Shown here: positions 27,901 through 42,900 of the stretch, piece by piece
Numbering within the stretch: the first letter of the stretch is position 1
Layout: each line of letters opens with the position of its first letter
Notes under the pieces: generated by a model
Seen by the model: only the letters and a program-made list of their open reading frames with translations
What the model was told of the DNA's origin: nothing
Databases searched by the model: none
Source: Branchiostoma belcheri
Taxonomy: Eukaryota > Chordata > Leptocardii > Amphioxiformes > Branchiostomatidae
DNA length: 64,000 nt
Assembly: GCF_001625305.1 (NCBI RefSeq)
Contig: NW_017803824.1
Span: 2,444,960 to 2,508,959 of the forward strand
Direction of reading: 5' to 3'
Position numbers and translations under genes: made by a program

Positions 27901-30900
27901 TTCTTCTGGTCCAGCACCTCCTGGTCCTCCTCCTCCTCCAGAGCCTCAGCCTCCTCCTCCTCCTGCTGTCTTCTCATTTCCAGCATCATCTTGGCCTTGG
28001 CAGACGACTCGGTGAAGTACGGGGAGGTGGGAGGCAGCTGGGTCTCAGACAGGCTCCTACTGGGAGAGGAATGGGAATGACTGCTTTATACATGTATTTG
28101 AAAAACATATAGTGTATATCAACTTGTTGCTAGATGCTCCTACTGTGGGAGGGATGGGAATGACTGACACTGCTCTAAGGAAAAGTTGGAAAAAGACATG
28201 CAGTTGCAAAATCTAGTCTTGTGCATCAACTTGTTGCTAGATGTATGGTAAAATACTGCATGTCTATCGAACAAGTACCCCATTTTTCTATTGTGGTTTC
28301 TTTATTTCTATAGAAGCTGCTTTCGTTACTGGAAATAGTTGATTTTGATGCTAATAAATAAAACACAACTCTTTTCATCTCACACATGTGTTTTCCCCCC
28401 AATAATCTGTAATTTTCCATTGCCACATTACCAGTAGTTTGTGCTTACCTTGTTTTCAGAGGCTGCGCTGTTTTCCCCTCTCCAGACTTCCCCCTGAGAG
28501 AAGCTGCGCTGCTTCTTCTCCGCTCGGACGGCTGGCGGGGTTGGACGGCCTCGGGGAAACACTCCCGCATGTAGTCTGCCGTCTTGTGGTTCGGCTCCAT
28601 CAGGATTTCCTTCAGGTTCTTGTCGTCACATCTGCAGAAGAAAAGAGTTTGTTTGTTTGTTTATTTGCACATGGTATATATTGGGTAATAAACTAGAAAG
28701 GTAACAACATTTGCAAAGCAAATGCATAATGTTTACTATGGTATGCTGTGTTAATTCTTACTCAAACAAATTCATATATATGGTGACAGGAGACTAAATC
28801 CCTCCTGCTACAATATGTTTTCCTTCGGTAAACATTAAAAAAAAACAAATTTAGCATTTTGCCCCATGTTTAAGAATCCAAGAACTATGTATACCTCCAA
28901 CAGTAACAACTATGAGCCTGAATTACTAGTATCCATTTCCAAAGAACCACTGAAACAAACAACAGAAAAGTGTCTGTTTATGTCTAATGACAAAAGAGAA
29001 GAAAAATCTCACCTGTCAATGATGTCTTTGGCCAGTTCATCTGTTTTTATTTCCTCCGGAGTCTTCTGTCTTATATGGATGGGGGAGATGCTTATCCTTT
29101 TCTCTCCACTAGGCTGTCGTGTTCTCTCAGTCTCATCTTTCAGACTAGACACAGACGATCCTATACTAGGCGAGGAGTCTCTGTCAGGTACAGTATGGGA
29201 GTCGGAGGAGCCGCTCTTCTCGGAGCTGGATCTTGAAGAAGACCGGCTGTGTTCGGAGCTGGGGGGTGAGGGGGTCTTAGAGCCGGAGCTGTCTGTCGGG
29301 GAGGAGATCTCTGAGGGGCTGACTGTTCTGGGCAGCAGGCTGGACCCGGAGTGGTGTCTGTGGGGGGAGATGTGGTCAGGTCTGGTTGTGGTTGGGCTGG
29401 AGCTGTGGTGCCTGTGGGGGAAATATGACACAAATGATTAGCTCATTGATGTTTACTGTGTCACTGTGTTTTTTGTGATCTTATCCTCAACATAAAACAG
29501 TAATTCTTGAAATGAGATCAATTTTGGTAGAGGAATTGTCCCCAGTGAGTTTTTATTTCAATGTTATAACTGTCTTTAAAAAATCATCAAGACTAGTATA
29601 TTTTTACTTGTTTAATAGTTTCTTCTAAACAATGTAACATTTGGATATACTGTACAGACATAAAATAATGACAGCTAAACATTACTCTGAATGGTTCAGG
29701 GCATGTTGATACATCAGTTATAAGTAGCCTTTCGTGCAAGAGCAAATATTTGTTAGTAGTACAGAAAAGTCATACGGCAGCCTAAGGTAATAACAACCAT
29801 GTGTTCCTCCATTTTGTTGACCTTGCAAAGCTCCAAGGTCAAAGTTGCCTGACAAAAGTAACAGCATTTCAATTTCGGCTGTCAGCAGGTTTCGAGTGGG
29901 AGTTGTCACCAAGAATTTCTGACCTTTACGAGGTGGTTCAGGCCAAACAGAATTAAAATTGAGTACGAGGGAGTTAATCTACTGGCATAGTGTTTATTAT
30001 TTCAGCAGTTGGCATTCCGCACTTCATTGATCTGAACTCAGAGTTTCATTAGCAGTTTACTCTTGCAGACTGTCTTCTCTAGTTTCTTAGGCAACATTTT
30101 GGAGCAAACTGGGAGGAGTTACTTGCCCTAAACTGGAAATACCAAGTCTGATTCCATAATTTGGCCTGTATGCCTAGCCTAAGATTGCCTGAATTTTCCA
30201 CAGACCCAAGCATTGAAAATCCTATCTATAGAGGTCACATGTACTTGTGTACTGTAACCATTTTCTTCAAGTCCCTTGAGACTGTAACACAGAGAGCGTA
30301 GAAAGCACCTTGACAATAAATGTGGAGTCATGTGGCGTAACTGCAGAGTGCTTGAATAAGAACCAAGAGGTACCGGGGTTCGAGTCCTGAAATGCCACCG
30401 ATCTTGTGCCCTTGGGAAAGGCACTTTACACGACTTTCCTCACTTAACTCAAGTGAAAATGAGTATTGTCCTGTCCTATATTTGCCCTCTGCATAGGCGG
30501 TGGCATAAACTAAGTTGAAAAAACTTGTGTGTCGTCACCATGCTGTGATCCATTGCTGTGAATTGTTGGAATAAAACAAATAAAATAAATGTCTTTCTTA
30601 CCTGTGGTCGTCCTGTCGAGGTGATTCTTCCACCGGCGGGGGAGGGGGTGGTGACTCCATGTCGGCCCCACCCTCCTCATCATGCAGCAGTTCAGGGGGC
30701 GGGGGCGGCAAGTCCGCCAGGAACTCCATGGTGGGGGGTTCAACCTCCGCAGGGGGTGGGGAGGGGGGCGGCGGGGGCAGCGGCTCCTCCTTCAGGGGGG
30801 AGATTTTCCTGACCCTGGCCTCGTGGACGCCGTTGACGGCCTTCTTCTCCTCCCAGCTCCTGGTGGGCGACTTCGCCGCCACCAGTGCCTCCTTGTGTCT

Positions 30901-33900
30901 GAGGTTGGTACTGCAGGTGCTGTCCTCGATGAACACGTCGCTGCCGCTCGTGCTCGAGCCATTGCTGAGTTTCCTGTCACTGCGAAGGAAAAAATGCATA
31001 CTTTTAATTTCAATGTTTTTTTAAATGCCACTTGCAAATTAAAATCGTATTAGTCCTTCCTGCACCATGAGGTGCATCGGGTGGCACCCATCTCCGGTTC
31101 AGTAGCCCTTGGGCCACACAGTTGTGCAATCACTACAGCAGGGGGATAGTCCACTGGCAGTGGTGTGTGTTTAACTCCCATACTCTTTCCTAAATGCTAA
31201 GCAGAGAAAGCAGTATGTACCGTTTTTAAAGTCTTTGGTATGACTTGGCCGGGGATCGAACTCATAACCTTCCGAATGCAAGGCGAGCACTCTACCCACT
31301 TGGTCATTGCACCGGTTGACTGCAGTAAAATGTTATGAGGAGTGTGTGAGCATGAATAGAGACATCAAAATGTTCTCCCCTCCCTCTCCTACATAGGAAA
31401 GTCATTGCTGGCCCTCCTCCCTGGCATCCAGCCAGCCAGACATACTGGAGGCTGAAACAATTACCACAGTCAAGACCTAGCCTTATTTTAGCATTGAGCC
31501 ACCCACACACTGAAGAAAACTCATGCATCACTGTCTTCTGTTAAGTCATCCATATAGGTGAAGTAAGGTGATGCACAACTGAGCTCTTCTCACATTGTCT
31601 TGTTTGTTCTGATAGAAGATCTAAGATACAGAGTTTTATCTACCATCTGCAACATGTGCACACATGTCCATACAATTGACTGACTAGCAGGTGCTGCTCT
31701 ACAAAGATGCACCAATGTCTTCGTCAATCTATATACATGTATATTGATCAATATTTATTCAAATCAACTAATCAATAGTAATAAATGTAATGAAAAGAAG
31801 ATTTTGGAAAAGGTGATGCAGAGATTTTTCTTTCCGTTCCCTTTCTGTTCCGTCCACAATACTTGGAAAGCAGACGGAAAAGTTAGAGAACAAGTATGCG
31901 GAAGCCCTTCAAGATATTCTCACCAGTCTACAATATACAGGACATTCCTAAAATACACCAGTTACACACCTCATAAGTGACCTTGTCAGTTGGGAGTGCT
32001 GCATTACTTCCCTGACTGACTACTCAGAAGACAGAGAGACATACATGAGTAGATTTCAGTTTGGAGTCATTCCAAAGTCTGCCAACTCCAATCTTACCAA
32101 ATAAGAAATTTTTCTGGAAAATGATAGCCCACAGGTGACCTCCATCTTTCTAGACATGTTGCCAACTTCTACCAGGATACTTAGAAAGCATGTAATCTCC
32201 AAACAGATCATACGGTGGCAAGGCAGTAGCCATCTCTGGCCAATGGATACTGCTTTGCCACCATATGATCTGCTTGGAGATTAGAGAGCATGTAGCATAA
32301 CCAGCTGAGGTTGTGTTACTGAGAACAGACACGGTGTCGTTCCAAAGTTAAATTTTAGTGTTTCCTGACAGTGAAACATCACATACTTCAGATGCTAACT
32401 AATTTCTCAAAGGAAACTGGGAAGGCATTAGTGTGTGTTGATTGTTGAACATTCAGAGTGATGGAAGGTAAGTGCACAGAAGTACCAGTGGTTGAACTCA
32501 TTCCAAGGCCTGTCAGCAGAACGACAGCAAATTGCGCAACGCATTCCAGCGGATAGAGTCAAACCAAAGGTGGCTAACTCATGACGGCATCGTGATGTCA
32601 ACCCTAAAATAACAACGGATCTTTCTGTCGTCGCCACTCTTCTGGGAAACAGGTCTTTCGAAACGTTCATCCTTTCCAGTTGCCATGCCAACAGGGTTGT
32701 TGACAGAATGCTCGACTACTAAAGTGCCTGGGCAATGTCTTAACAGAACATGGTCTGTGTAACAACGGTCCAAAACACGGAATTCTCATTGTCCTTCTTT
32801 ACCAGATTCAATATACTAGATTCCAGTCCAAATGCGTGGCCCAGAAACTGGTTTGGAGTGTGGCTAAAGCCTTGATTAAACCAACCTACCCCCTCCCAAT
32901 CTAAACAAGGTCAGCAGATACAATGAAGTTGCTCTTCTTTTTCACACCTCACCTACGCTTCCAAGAAGGGACAGGGACTACCGCTTACCACTTCCGGTCT
33001 TGTTGTCATCACAAATGGAGAAGTAGGACAAAACCATGTTTCCCACACAAAACAGCAAACATCCCGGCAACTGCTGGCAACCGACATGCTTGACTGGTCA
33101 CGTGATCAAACAAGCTCATCTCCAAGCAGTTGTAGGGCTTCTTTTTTTTCTTTTTTTAAGTGGCCCTTCTCCATCAGTAGTATACTAGTACAAGAATAAG
33201 GGACTAAATTTTAAAAAAATGACCCAAGATCACCTGAAATGCGGATTTCTTACTTCGAAGAATTTTCCAATCCTCCTTATCTGACAACTTAGTCTACCGT
33301 GAATCCCTGCTTCAACTTTCCCAAGAAGTTGTAGTTCTGGCAGGATACTCACTTCCATGACTCGAGGGTAAAATAAGACCTGGAAGACAACTGTACACAT
33401 ACACTGGTAAAATATCAACAGACAACTCCCTTTACTGTCAGTGAGTCCAAGTTCTCTGTCAGACATGAGTCACACTGCCCTGTCCCTTGTGGCACTTGTT
33501 TAAATTAAGATCATGGAAAGGCAGGAACTTGAAATACAATGTACAAGTTCAAAAAAAATTTCCCCTTGAACTTTTAAATTTAGAGTGACAAGTGTTAATT
33601 AGAAGTTCTCTGTCAGACTGAGCCGGTGAGTCATGGCTGTCCTGCCAGCTGTCCTGCCAACTGTCCCCAGCGGCACCTGTCCTGATCTGAGGGCAGACGG
33701 GAACCAGACCAGACAAGGACACCACAAATGACAAGGTGGTTTCTGCGACTTTCCCTCTCTGTCTCTCATGATCGACACACCCATTACATAAGCCTGGGGA
33801 TTGTAAGACCCTGTGGATTTGTAACTGTACATGGCTAGAGCTGCTCACTAGACCAGACAAGGGCACCTGATGTGGTGAGGTGGTTTTCCTCTGTGTCTGT

Positions 33901-36900
33901 GGTGGCAGACCAACGCAGTGTATCTGTGCGACTGTGTCTAAAATAAAAAATAACTATCAGGGAAACTATTACTGCCCATTAATTTTATCAGCAGCTGCAT
34001 GTGAAAAAACATAAAAGGATTAACTGTTTGACCACTGAGGATAAACACACCACAACTAATAATAGGGTGGTTTCCTTGTCTATCTGTAGCAGTGGCTATC
34101 ATATTTATTGTGTAAGTTAGAACAGTGTTAATTGTAGACATTAGGACTGTTTTATGCCAGACCTATAAATCTGTAGGCTTTTGGTAAGGTACTACTGAGT
34201 TAAAACTTCCTGACAAACCAGGTGCCAAGAAACAGCCTACTTCAGTAGCTATCTCACTGTCACCGATACGGCAATGGTATGTTTTCAATCCCTATGTGGA
34301 ATCCAAGCATGCCTGGAGTTTGCTTTGGGGCAAGCAAAGGTTCCCTCAGTGTTACATGTCATGTCTATAATTCACTAGGAAAATGTTCATTGCAGTATTA
34401 GACAAACAACAGCTTTTCTGAAGAATCAGTAACATTTGACAAGCATGAAGTTTGATCCAATTACACAGAAACCAAACCAAATCAACCCTACATTGTAGCT
34501 GTTATCATGTGGTCAAAGAATTAACGTTTGTTTTGACTTCTGTGCAACTAATACCTTGTGCTTTTCAAAGTGTGAATAAATCAACCTCTTCTTAACAGCT
34601 AAAGTAAAGCCATATGGGGAAAACATACCAGTATTTCTGTAAGTATGTTGGCATAACGTAAAGTCCCATGCATGTACTGAACAGTAACTATGAACTTGAG
34701 TGTACAGAGGAAAATACTTCTCACCGTCCCCAAATGAAAGCAACACTCACCTACTAAGCGCCAGGATCAGACGTTGCATATTGTCCACAAACACCGTCAA
34801 CTGTGCCTTCATCACAGGGCTCATTCCATACGGTACCCTTTGCCTTTTGGCCATCATGAGCTTCAACAGTGCAAAATGCAGCAAAGAAGAAATGTCTCCT
34901 TGGATTCTAGCAGAGAAATGCCTTCCTCAGACGGATTGCAGGACTTTTAAAGTACTCTGAATCTCTCCCCAGACTTTGAATCACCAAACAAAGTCTTGGC
35001 CTTGATGGTTTGAGCCTTCTGGTCTTGGAGACTTTGAATCACCAAGCGATGTTTAGTCCTTGACGGTTGAAGCCTTCTGAGCTTGCAGACTTTGAGTCAC
35101 CGACCCTACGACGAAGTTTCTGCCTTGACGTCACGACAACTTTCCCCGCACATGACCCAAAAGGGAAACATGCTATCCTGCGTGCGGCGCTGTCATCACC
35201 GAGTGTCAATCTCTCCACAGAACAGTCCGATGCACTCTTGATAAGCACAGGAATGACACGGCTGGATTGTTCCCAACTCTACAGACACGTCCCAGGCTTG
35301 TTGTTCGTGGAAAAGTTTGACGTAACAAGAACGACAAAACTGGATTAAAATCTGCCCAACCCCAGATAATGCCCTACTCCAAAGAAAGCCTGGCAAACGA
35401 CAAGAGAGCTTGATGTACTCAAGACAGGAGTGGGAATGACACGGGTGGACTGTGCCTGAGTCCTGTATACCAATTTCCCACTCAGTGGCTCTGATGACCT
35501 GTCTGGTATTTCCAACCGCCACGGCTCTGCCTTGTTTTGCTTCTAAACAGGAAGTGGAACCCTGACCCCAAAGGCAAACAGGAACTGCGTCTCTCACACT
35601 TGGATCAAAAACCGAACGGAAGCAAAAGTATAAAACCGCCCGGTGGCGCAACATTTAAAAAATACACACTATAACATACTGTGGCGCCATCATCCTAACT
35701 TTAAGTGAGTCACAGCATGCACTCAGGAAGACGATGTCCAAAGTAAAAAGACATCTGTCCTCAAACAAGACTTGTTCTGCAAACTAACTTGTACTACAAG
35801 CAGTGTTGCTCTGTGTCTGCTTGCGTGTGCATGTTTGTTTACACCATGTTTACCAGTGAGACAATGTGTGCACACACAACCGTGCTGTTGCTTTGCCGAT
35901 GACATCACAAGGAAGTTACACAGGATCTCTGTAAACAGTTTGTTACACGAAATCAAAGAGCTTTGTTTCTATTTGAAAGGAAAAAATGCTCTTCAAGCAC
36001 ATCTTCATACTTGATGACATATCGTATGTCCAATTCACCAAAACTAAAACAATCAGCAAATTTACAACTTTCCAAGCACTTTTACCCTCAGATAGAGATT
36101 ATTAGCCATACGTACCACAAGACAGTAATTATCACTGTAATCAAGATATGGCCGTCAGCATATGATTATAATGATATCTTTTACCCATAAAAAACATAAT
36201 TTTGTGGCAGCATGTACACTTTCATTAGGAAGTTGTCCAGAAAATGCTGCTCTAACTCTTACATGGCATGTTAGATCTGGCAGCATCTTGCATGGCAGTC
36301 CTCTATGACATCCGGTACAAGAACACTTCAATTTAGTTCAAATGTAATCCCTTCTTCCCTTCAATTCCACGTCATCCAAGTTTAGCTTATACAAACTATA
36401 CACAAATAAGTGCTGAGAGTAACCGAAAATCCAATCAATCTCTTTAGGAACTCCAAAGGAAGGAACTGCTCAATGTTATCAGAAAAAGAATCTCAGGAAT
36501 TTCTCCCTTTCTCAGCGACCTTGAGAGATACTCAGCAAACTATTTCTGGTGCATCCTGTCTTAATAATGCCGTTGATACGCGACAAAAATGTTGATAAGT
36601 TGCCTATTTCCTCTTAGGAAAACACTACGTATACAAAGAGTCAAGGAAAGGTCAAGCAAGCTTTTGCTTACGGCAATAACTGTACGCTCACATGTCTGAA
36701 TGACATAGATTTTACTGTACATGGAGCAACTGTTTCCGATACCCTTTATATATATAAATTTAGTTTAGCCTATTGGCTGTTATAGTTTTGAAACTATAAT
36801 TTTCCTCACCTTTCCAAAATAAAGTAAGCCTTTGAAAGTTAGTCTTTGAATGACACATTCTTTCCCAATACCGTGTTCTGTTTATAATAATAACAGTAGC

Positions 36901-39900
36901 TGCTGTACCACTTAAAAGTGCTGGTAGCAACAAATACAGGCAAACCTGTACATCACACTACAGGTGAAAGATGGAGTATCTAACCCTGCAGCCACATTTA
37001 TTTACCATCCATTACCCTGACGAGCTTTGCCCAATTAAGTCTTCAACACATTAGCAGTTCTAATGAACTTTGTTGAAAGTATTAAAGGTCTGAAACCCTG
37101 CTGTGGTTGTTTGTTTTGTACACACAACTGGGAAATTCTGTGTTGAAAAGAAAAACAGCTGAAGCCATACATCTGTGTGAAAATTAGACATTTCCTCTTG
37201 GTCATTTCATGGATGATCTTGTGAAAGGTAATAATGAATGTTAGTAAAAATTAGGTCTTATTTTGGAAGATTTTCATACTGGTACAGATAGGACTAACCA
37301 TTAACAGAGTGCCTGTTACCTTTTTCATTTTCATTAGAATTTCCAACCATCTCATGTTTCCCTAGACATTTCTCCTTGGTCATTCCTCAGATGCTGATCT
37401 TGTGAAAGACAATCATGAATGTTATCAAAAATAGATCTTCAGTTTCATACAGGTACAGGCAGCTATCCACACAGTGCCTGTTGCCTCTTCCATCTTCATT
37501 AGAATTTCCAATCATCTCATGTTTCCCTGAGCCCACAGATCTGTGATACTGTTTGTTTGACAGTTTCACACACCATTGTTTCCAACCCTAAACAGTGCCA
37601 GAAAAAAAATGATTTGATCTGTCAGCATTCTTCTTGCAGTAGTCATATACATTGTGGATGTACATGAATGCTGCCTTTGCAAGTAAAATATCAAATTGCT
37701 ATTTTCCTTTTTTTTGTTTACATTCTAATTGATAGTTATCTAATTTTATCTTGCAGCTTTGCGGAAATCCTGTTTTCATGACAAGTGAAAAGGTATGTGA
37801 AAAGGTAATAGAAAATGTGCCATGTCTCTATCTTCACTCTTGCCAACATTAATCAGCTAAAAAGCTTGGGGGGAATTCCTGCCAGCTCTGCAAAATTAAT
37901 ATCTCATAAAATCTCCTCTCTCCATTTCCTGCACGATCCATTTCCCATCAAACTGCCTTCCGCTGACCCCATTCCAAGGCCTGATCAACTTTATCAGCTG
38001 TTGCTTGACTTGCTCGCTCGCTTGACAAAAAGGCATGATTTACATACAAGTCATTTCAAGTTTCATCACAAAAGCTAAAAGACAGTGATGAACATGTAGC
38101 CTCTACCAGGCTTTGGGAGGGGGCTGAAAAGAGTATAAATTGGCCAAATAGGGAGATAACATGCTAGAGGAGTTGGTCCGCTAGAGAATACAGTTTGCCG
38201 CACGCAGGTGTACTTTCTAGTGGACCAACTCCCCTGGCATGTCATCTCTCTATTTGGCCAATTTCTACTCTTTCCAGTCGCCTCCGGAAGCCTGGTAAAG
38301 GCCAATGAACATGTACAAGTAACTGTTTACTGTCCAGACAATGTGGAAGAAAAGCATTTCTATTGAACTGATATGATACATAGGAAGGATGTATTGCTGT
38401 ATGCCAGGTTAGCTATAGCACAGGACATAACAATAGGAAAGGTGATTCAACATCCTGATCATACATGCCCCTCCCCCTGGTCTATACAGTAACAATGCCA
38501 ATCTCCAAGCAGATGCTGGGTGTGAGAGCCATTTACTGGCTGTCATAAAGGCCTAATCTCCAAGCAGATGTTTTGGTGGCTGCAAAATACAGTATCAAAT
38601 TGGCCAGACAGTATCCATTGACCATGCAGACTGTATCCATTTGCCCAATGGATTGTGGATACTGTCTGGCCAATTTGATACTGTATTTTGCAGTGATCGA
38701 AATATCTGCTTGGAGATTAAGAAAGGCCAGGCTTATGTGTTACGATCTTCCCCCATATCTGCTTGGAGATTATTACGATGACAGCTGAAGCACAGGCTAC
38801 CCTGGTTACGATTACGAGTTATCCGTGTTTACATACCTTACTCTATTATTCATCCATCTGAACAAAAACTTCTTATTTATTTAGAGCTTTCTGGTCTTCC
38901 TAACGATAATAATCTGGCCGAAGGTTGTTTACTTTTGGCATAACCAGTGAGGATGTGACATTTTAGCTTAGATTCACACAAAGCAGCAGGAAGAAAGGGA
39001 TCGGAGCAACAAAACAACAAACGGAAACATGGCTTGGCTACGTTGTTTATATAAATTGCATTTTTGTGTCCTCAACATTCCAATGATATTTCACAAGTAC
39101 ACACCAAAGATAATAAAAATGTGGTACACCAATATTTTCAGTTGAATGCAATGACTCGAATCATTTGTCAATGTTATATACTCTTACTACTTTGACAGAC
39201 CTATTGCAATACAAAAATGAATTATAAATTTGCACTCTGCTTGTGGCACTTTCAAAGTCATAAATGGGTACCCCTGATTGTGGGATTGGATAAGAGAAAT
39301 TTTATCAAATCATGTCAAGTAAACTTTACTAGTCTTTTCCTGCCCTGTCCACAGCTATTCCAGAAGTTTGATCATCCAAACATGATAACACAGTGCCTTC
39401 CTATGGGAGCCCCTTTAGAGAGGCACATGGGATCTCATAACTGTTTATCAAGGTGGCAGGAAGGTAACACATTCCCTCCCAGAAAGGCTTGCTTATGGCA
39501 AATGTAGCTATAAATTCAGATGTCTACCTTGTTATCCGCCTCAGTCTGCACCACTGAATTTTTACAAATTACATGAAGATATCTAATCTCACAGAAGCTG
39601 TTCCATTGGTCGCCAAACAAAACTACCCTCCCAAGATTTGTGGGAAAGACAGTAAAATGCGATTACCGAGAAGCTTTCATGTTTTCTGTAACCCTAACAA
39701 TGAAATGGGCTGGGTCCCACCCTGGGAAATACTCACTCCCCCACTCAGTCTATCTACAAGGCCTCACCAATCTACATGTACTTCTTTGGTTTTCAGACAT
39801 TTCAAAGTGAAAACGATAGGACAGCATCCACTATTACTAGTGTACAAGGTACTACTTTGTTTGAGTCCAACTTGGTTTGTATATTCATCTTTTAGTTCAG

Positions 39901-42900
39901 TATTTACCAGTACGTTTCAAAATATGAGAACCAACAAATTGAATTCGGGTGGCCTCCACAGTGTATATCGTGCACAGATTTTGAGCCAACCATGGGAATG
40001 GACCTGATGTTTTCTGACATCTGCTGACCTCAAAGGCCTCATTGTACCACAGTGCTCTGACCATATGTTCTACTGACACTGGCTGAGAATAATGTCTTGC
40101 TTCAGGGTGTGTAATGAGGGCCTGCAAGCCCTTTTTCGTAAGGCGTAATCAGGCCGTTTTAGACTTCGTAATTCGTAGGCAGCCTCCGCAAAAATCAACG
40201 TAATTCGTAATTGGACATTAGCCGCAAATCGTAAAGTCGTAGTCAGCTCTGAAACTTTAACGTAATTCGTAATAGGCGGCGAAATTTTTGCGTAATTCGT
40301 AATCACTACCCCCCTTGCAGGCCCTCTGTAATGTGAGGTAAGAAGACAGCCCCTAGCACTGAGGATATGATATGTTATAAGCTCAAGACCACCAAGATAG
40401 CAATCCCCTAGAGACATAAAACAACTCATACCTGGAGTAACCAACTCTGAACTGATGAGGTACAAAATATAAATAAGATGACAATGCAGACATTCTTCAG
40501 CTTGTATGCTGCTGACTCATGTTGTTTCTCGAAAATAGGCATCAGATAAATGTAAATCACTGCTCTAGATCTGAATACAATGACAGGTTTTCACACCAAC
40601 AAAATGCAAACATTTCAGGCTGAACAGAACCAGCAACAGAAATCCTAACCATCTGGGTTCTCAGCCCTCTAAAAACATTGTGGCACAACTCCAAAGGAAA
40701 CAAGGCCTGGCTTTGCCAAAAGCTCACCTGTTCTGCAAAATTAAGACCAAGTCTGGTAAGGTCTGGTGTAGACTCATGGTGCCAGCGTAGTATGGTGATA
40801 ACAGAAGCTCTCAGCAGGGCGAAGTGGAGTCTCTCTCAGACTGGCTCTCTCAGGCTCAGTGTGGAGACAAGGCCTTTTGTTTCCCCAGAGGACTACCAAG
40901 TGAGCAATTGACTCACCATCCAATCAGGACACAGGATGGGAATCATATGACTTGCAAATCATTCCTGGCCATATCAAATCTATTTGCTGCTTCTCGTCAA
41001 AAAAGTTATATTCATCAAATAAGCAGAATAATTTGAAAAAGAAGCTACAAACACAAATTACGGGTATGATCAAACAAAACTTGTTTTCCTCAAGGTTTTA
41101 CCCGATAGTGTGAAATGTAGGAAAATCCAGCTGCTAGACAATGACTTTGTATGGAAAACTGATTTTCACACCTCAGTGTCAAAGGCCTGAACCCAAATCC
41201 CAGTATGGCTTCCCTCCCTCCCCTGAGAAACATTCCTATTATTACCACAGTCTGCACAGGCCCAAACATTGCACCTAATGAAAGTACATTATGCCCGTGT
41301 TATGAAATTCTAATTATATCTCTGTGAATCCCTTTGGAAGCAATTTGTGGCTAACTGAAAGCACCTGGTGGGAAGTGAAGCAGTGGAGAAGAATGTTATC
41401 CCTTCAGGAAGTCAAAATAAGCAGGGCTTCCAAACCAGTGACCTCAAACCTCCAATGTCATGGGGAGGGGAGGGGTGCAGAGAGGTGAGGTCAGAAGTCC
41501 CCAGGTGTACAGAATGACAAACAAGCAACCAGAAATCTGGTACTAGCTGAGTAAATTAAAGCCACAAGATCAGCATAACTTCGAGAGAGTCTGACATAAT
41601 ATTTGGACTGTCTTGAAACAGTCGCCAGGCATTATCCCATTTCCAAACCCAAAGAGTCTTGCTCTACTGTCTCCAACTTGGTCCTTTTGTGGGTACTGTC
41701 TTGAGTTTGATGGCCTTAGAGGGAAATTTGAAGAAAAGCATACACTTCTTCCAGGTTCAGCATTATTTTCTGAATCTGGAAACCACCAAACTGCACTAAG
41801 GTGCCCTGACAAGGCAGACATGTCATCATAAGCTTTAGTTTACAACTGTCCAGTATGAGGAAGCATTTTAAGTGAAACCAGGTTCAGACAACTCAACACC
41901 TACGTCCCTAGGCTACCCCCACTGCTGATGTAGTAGGAATGGGACTGGGTGGAGACAGACCTTGGAGAAAATACACATGTATCAAAACAAGGGTTGACAA
42001 CATAAGCTTTGGGTTACCACTGTCCAACATCAGGAAGTAGGTTTGGACGATTCAGCACTGTCCTTGGACTATTTGATAGGCACAGAGGATAGGGCCTTAA
42101 GAATTCTTTAATACATGTATACGAATTCTTCCTTAGTTGCGTTGCTCAATGAATTTACAAATCAACTGCCTTTGGTGTAATTCAACTAAGTGAGCCTGCT
42201 TGTGTAAGATACAGTGTGGCCACTGTGCTTTCAGGTCTCCAGGCACTTTCTTTCCAATAAACTTTTCCTAGCGTCCAGTATGCAGGTTTGGACAACTCAA
42301 CACCTATGTCCCCAGGCTCCCCCCAGCCCTGGTGTAGGGTGAATCAGGCAGCATGCAGACAGACATGGACCCTTCTCAACAGGTGCATGGGGGTGGCAGC
42401 TGTCAGCAGGAAAATTAGCACCACATTCGGGACTCCCACCTCTGGTAATCACTCACTTAGCCCAAGTGTGAACTCAGGAAGATGGGAAATTTTACAGGAC
42501 TCAAAGGAAGATGCCATTGATTGATGGATACAATTAGAAATAGAATTTCCAGGGAATGTTTTCCTCATTTGACAAGAACCTCCAAAGGTTCACAAAAATA
42601 GGCTAACAACAATTGTTTTCTGACATACTGGTACTTGTTGGAAGTCTGACTAATAATACTGCTGACATACCAGGTTCTGCTATTTTCAATATCAAAACAA
42701 ACACTAGAAACAATAACAAAACAGCCATTGACACCTTAGCAGGACATCTTTGGGAAATATGTACAGCATTTCCTGTTCTCATCATGGTCTCCTTCAGAAG
42801 TGAAAAGATTGCAAACCACATCTTGTTTATTGTGCAACACAGACCTTGGCCTGTGAGAACATCTGCCTTCAGAAGAAGCTATTATCTGTAAATCTGAAAG

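Noticed and set aside
28866-29441. 191-codon plus-strand frame
   Set aside because: It is the shadow of Shroom exon 7. The minus-strand frame carries the conserved KTDELAKDIIDR block and both splice sites.
31245-31316. tRNA-Ala gene on the minus strand
   Set aside because: A and B boxes and the anticodon arm are recognisable, but the acceptor stem does not pair and a SINE-like body follows, so it was called a SINE.
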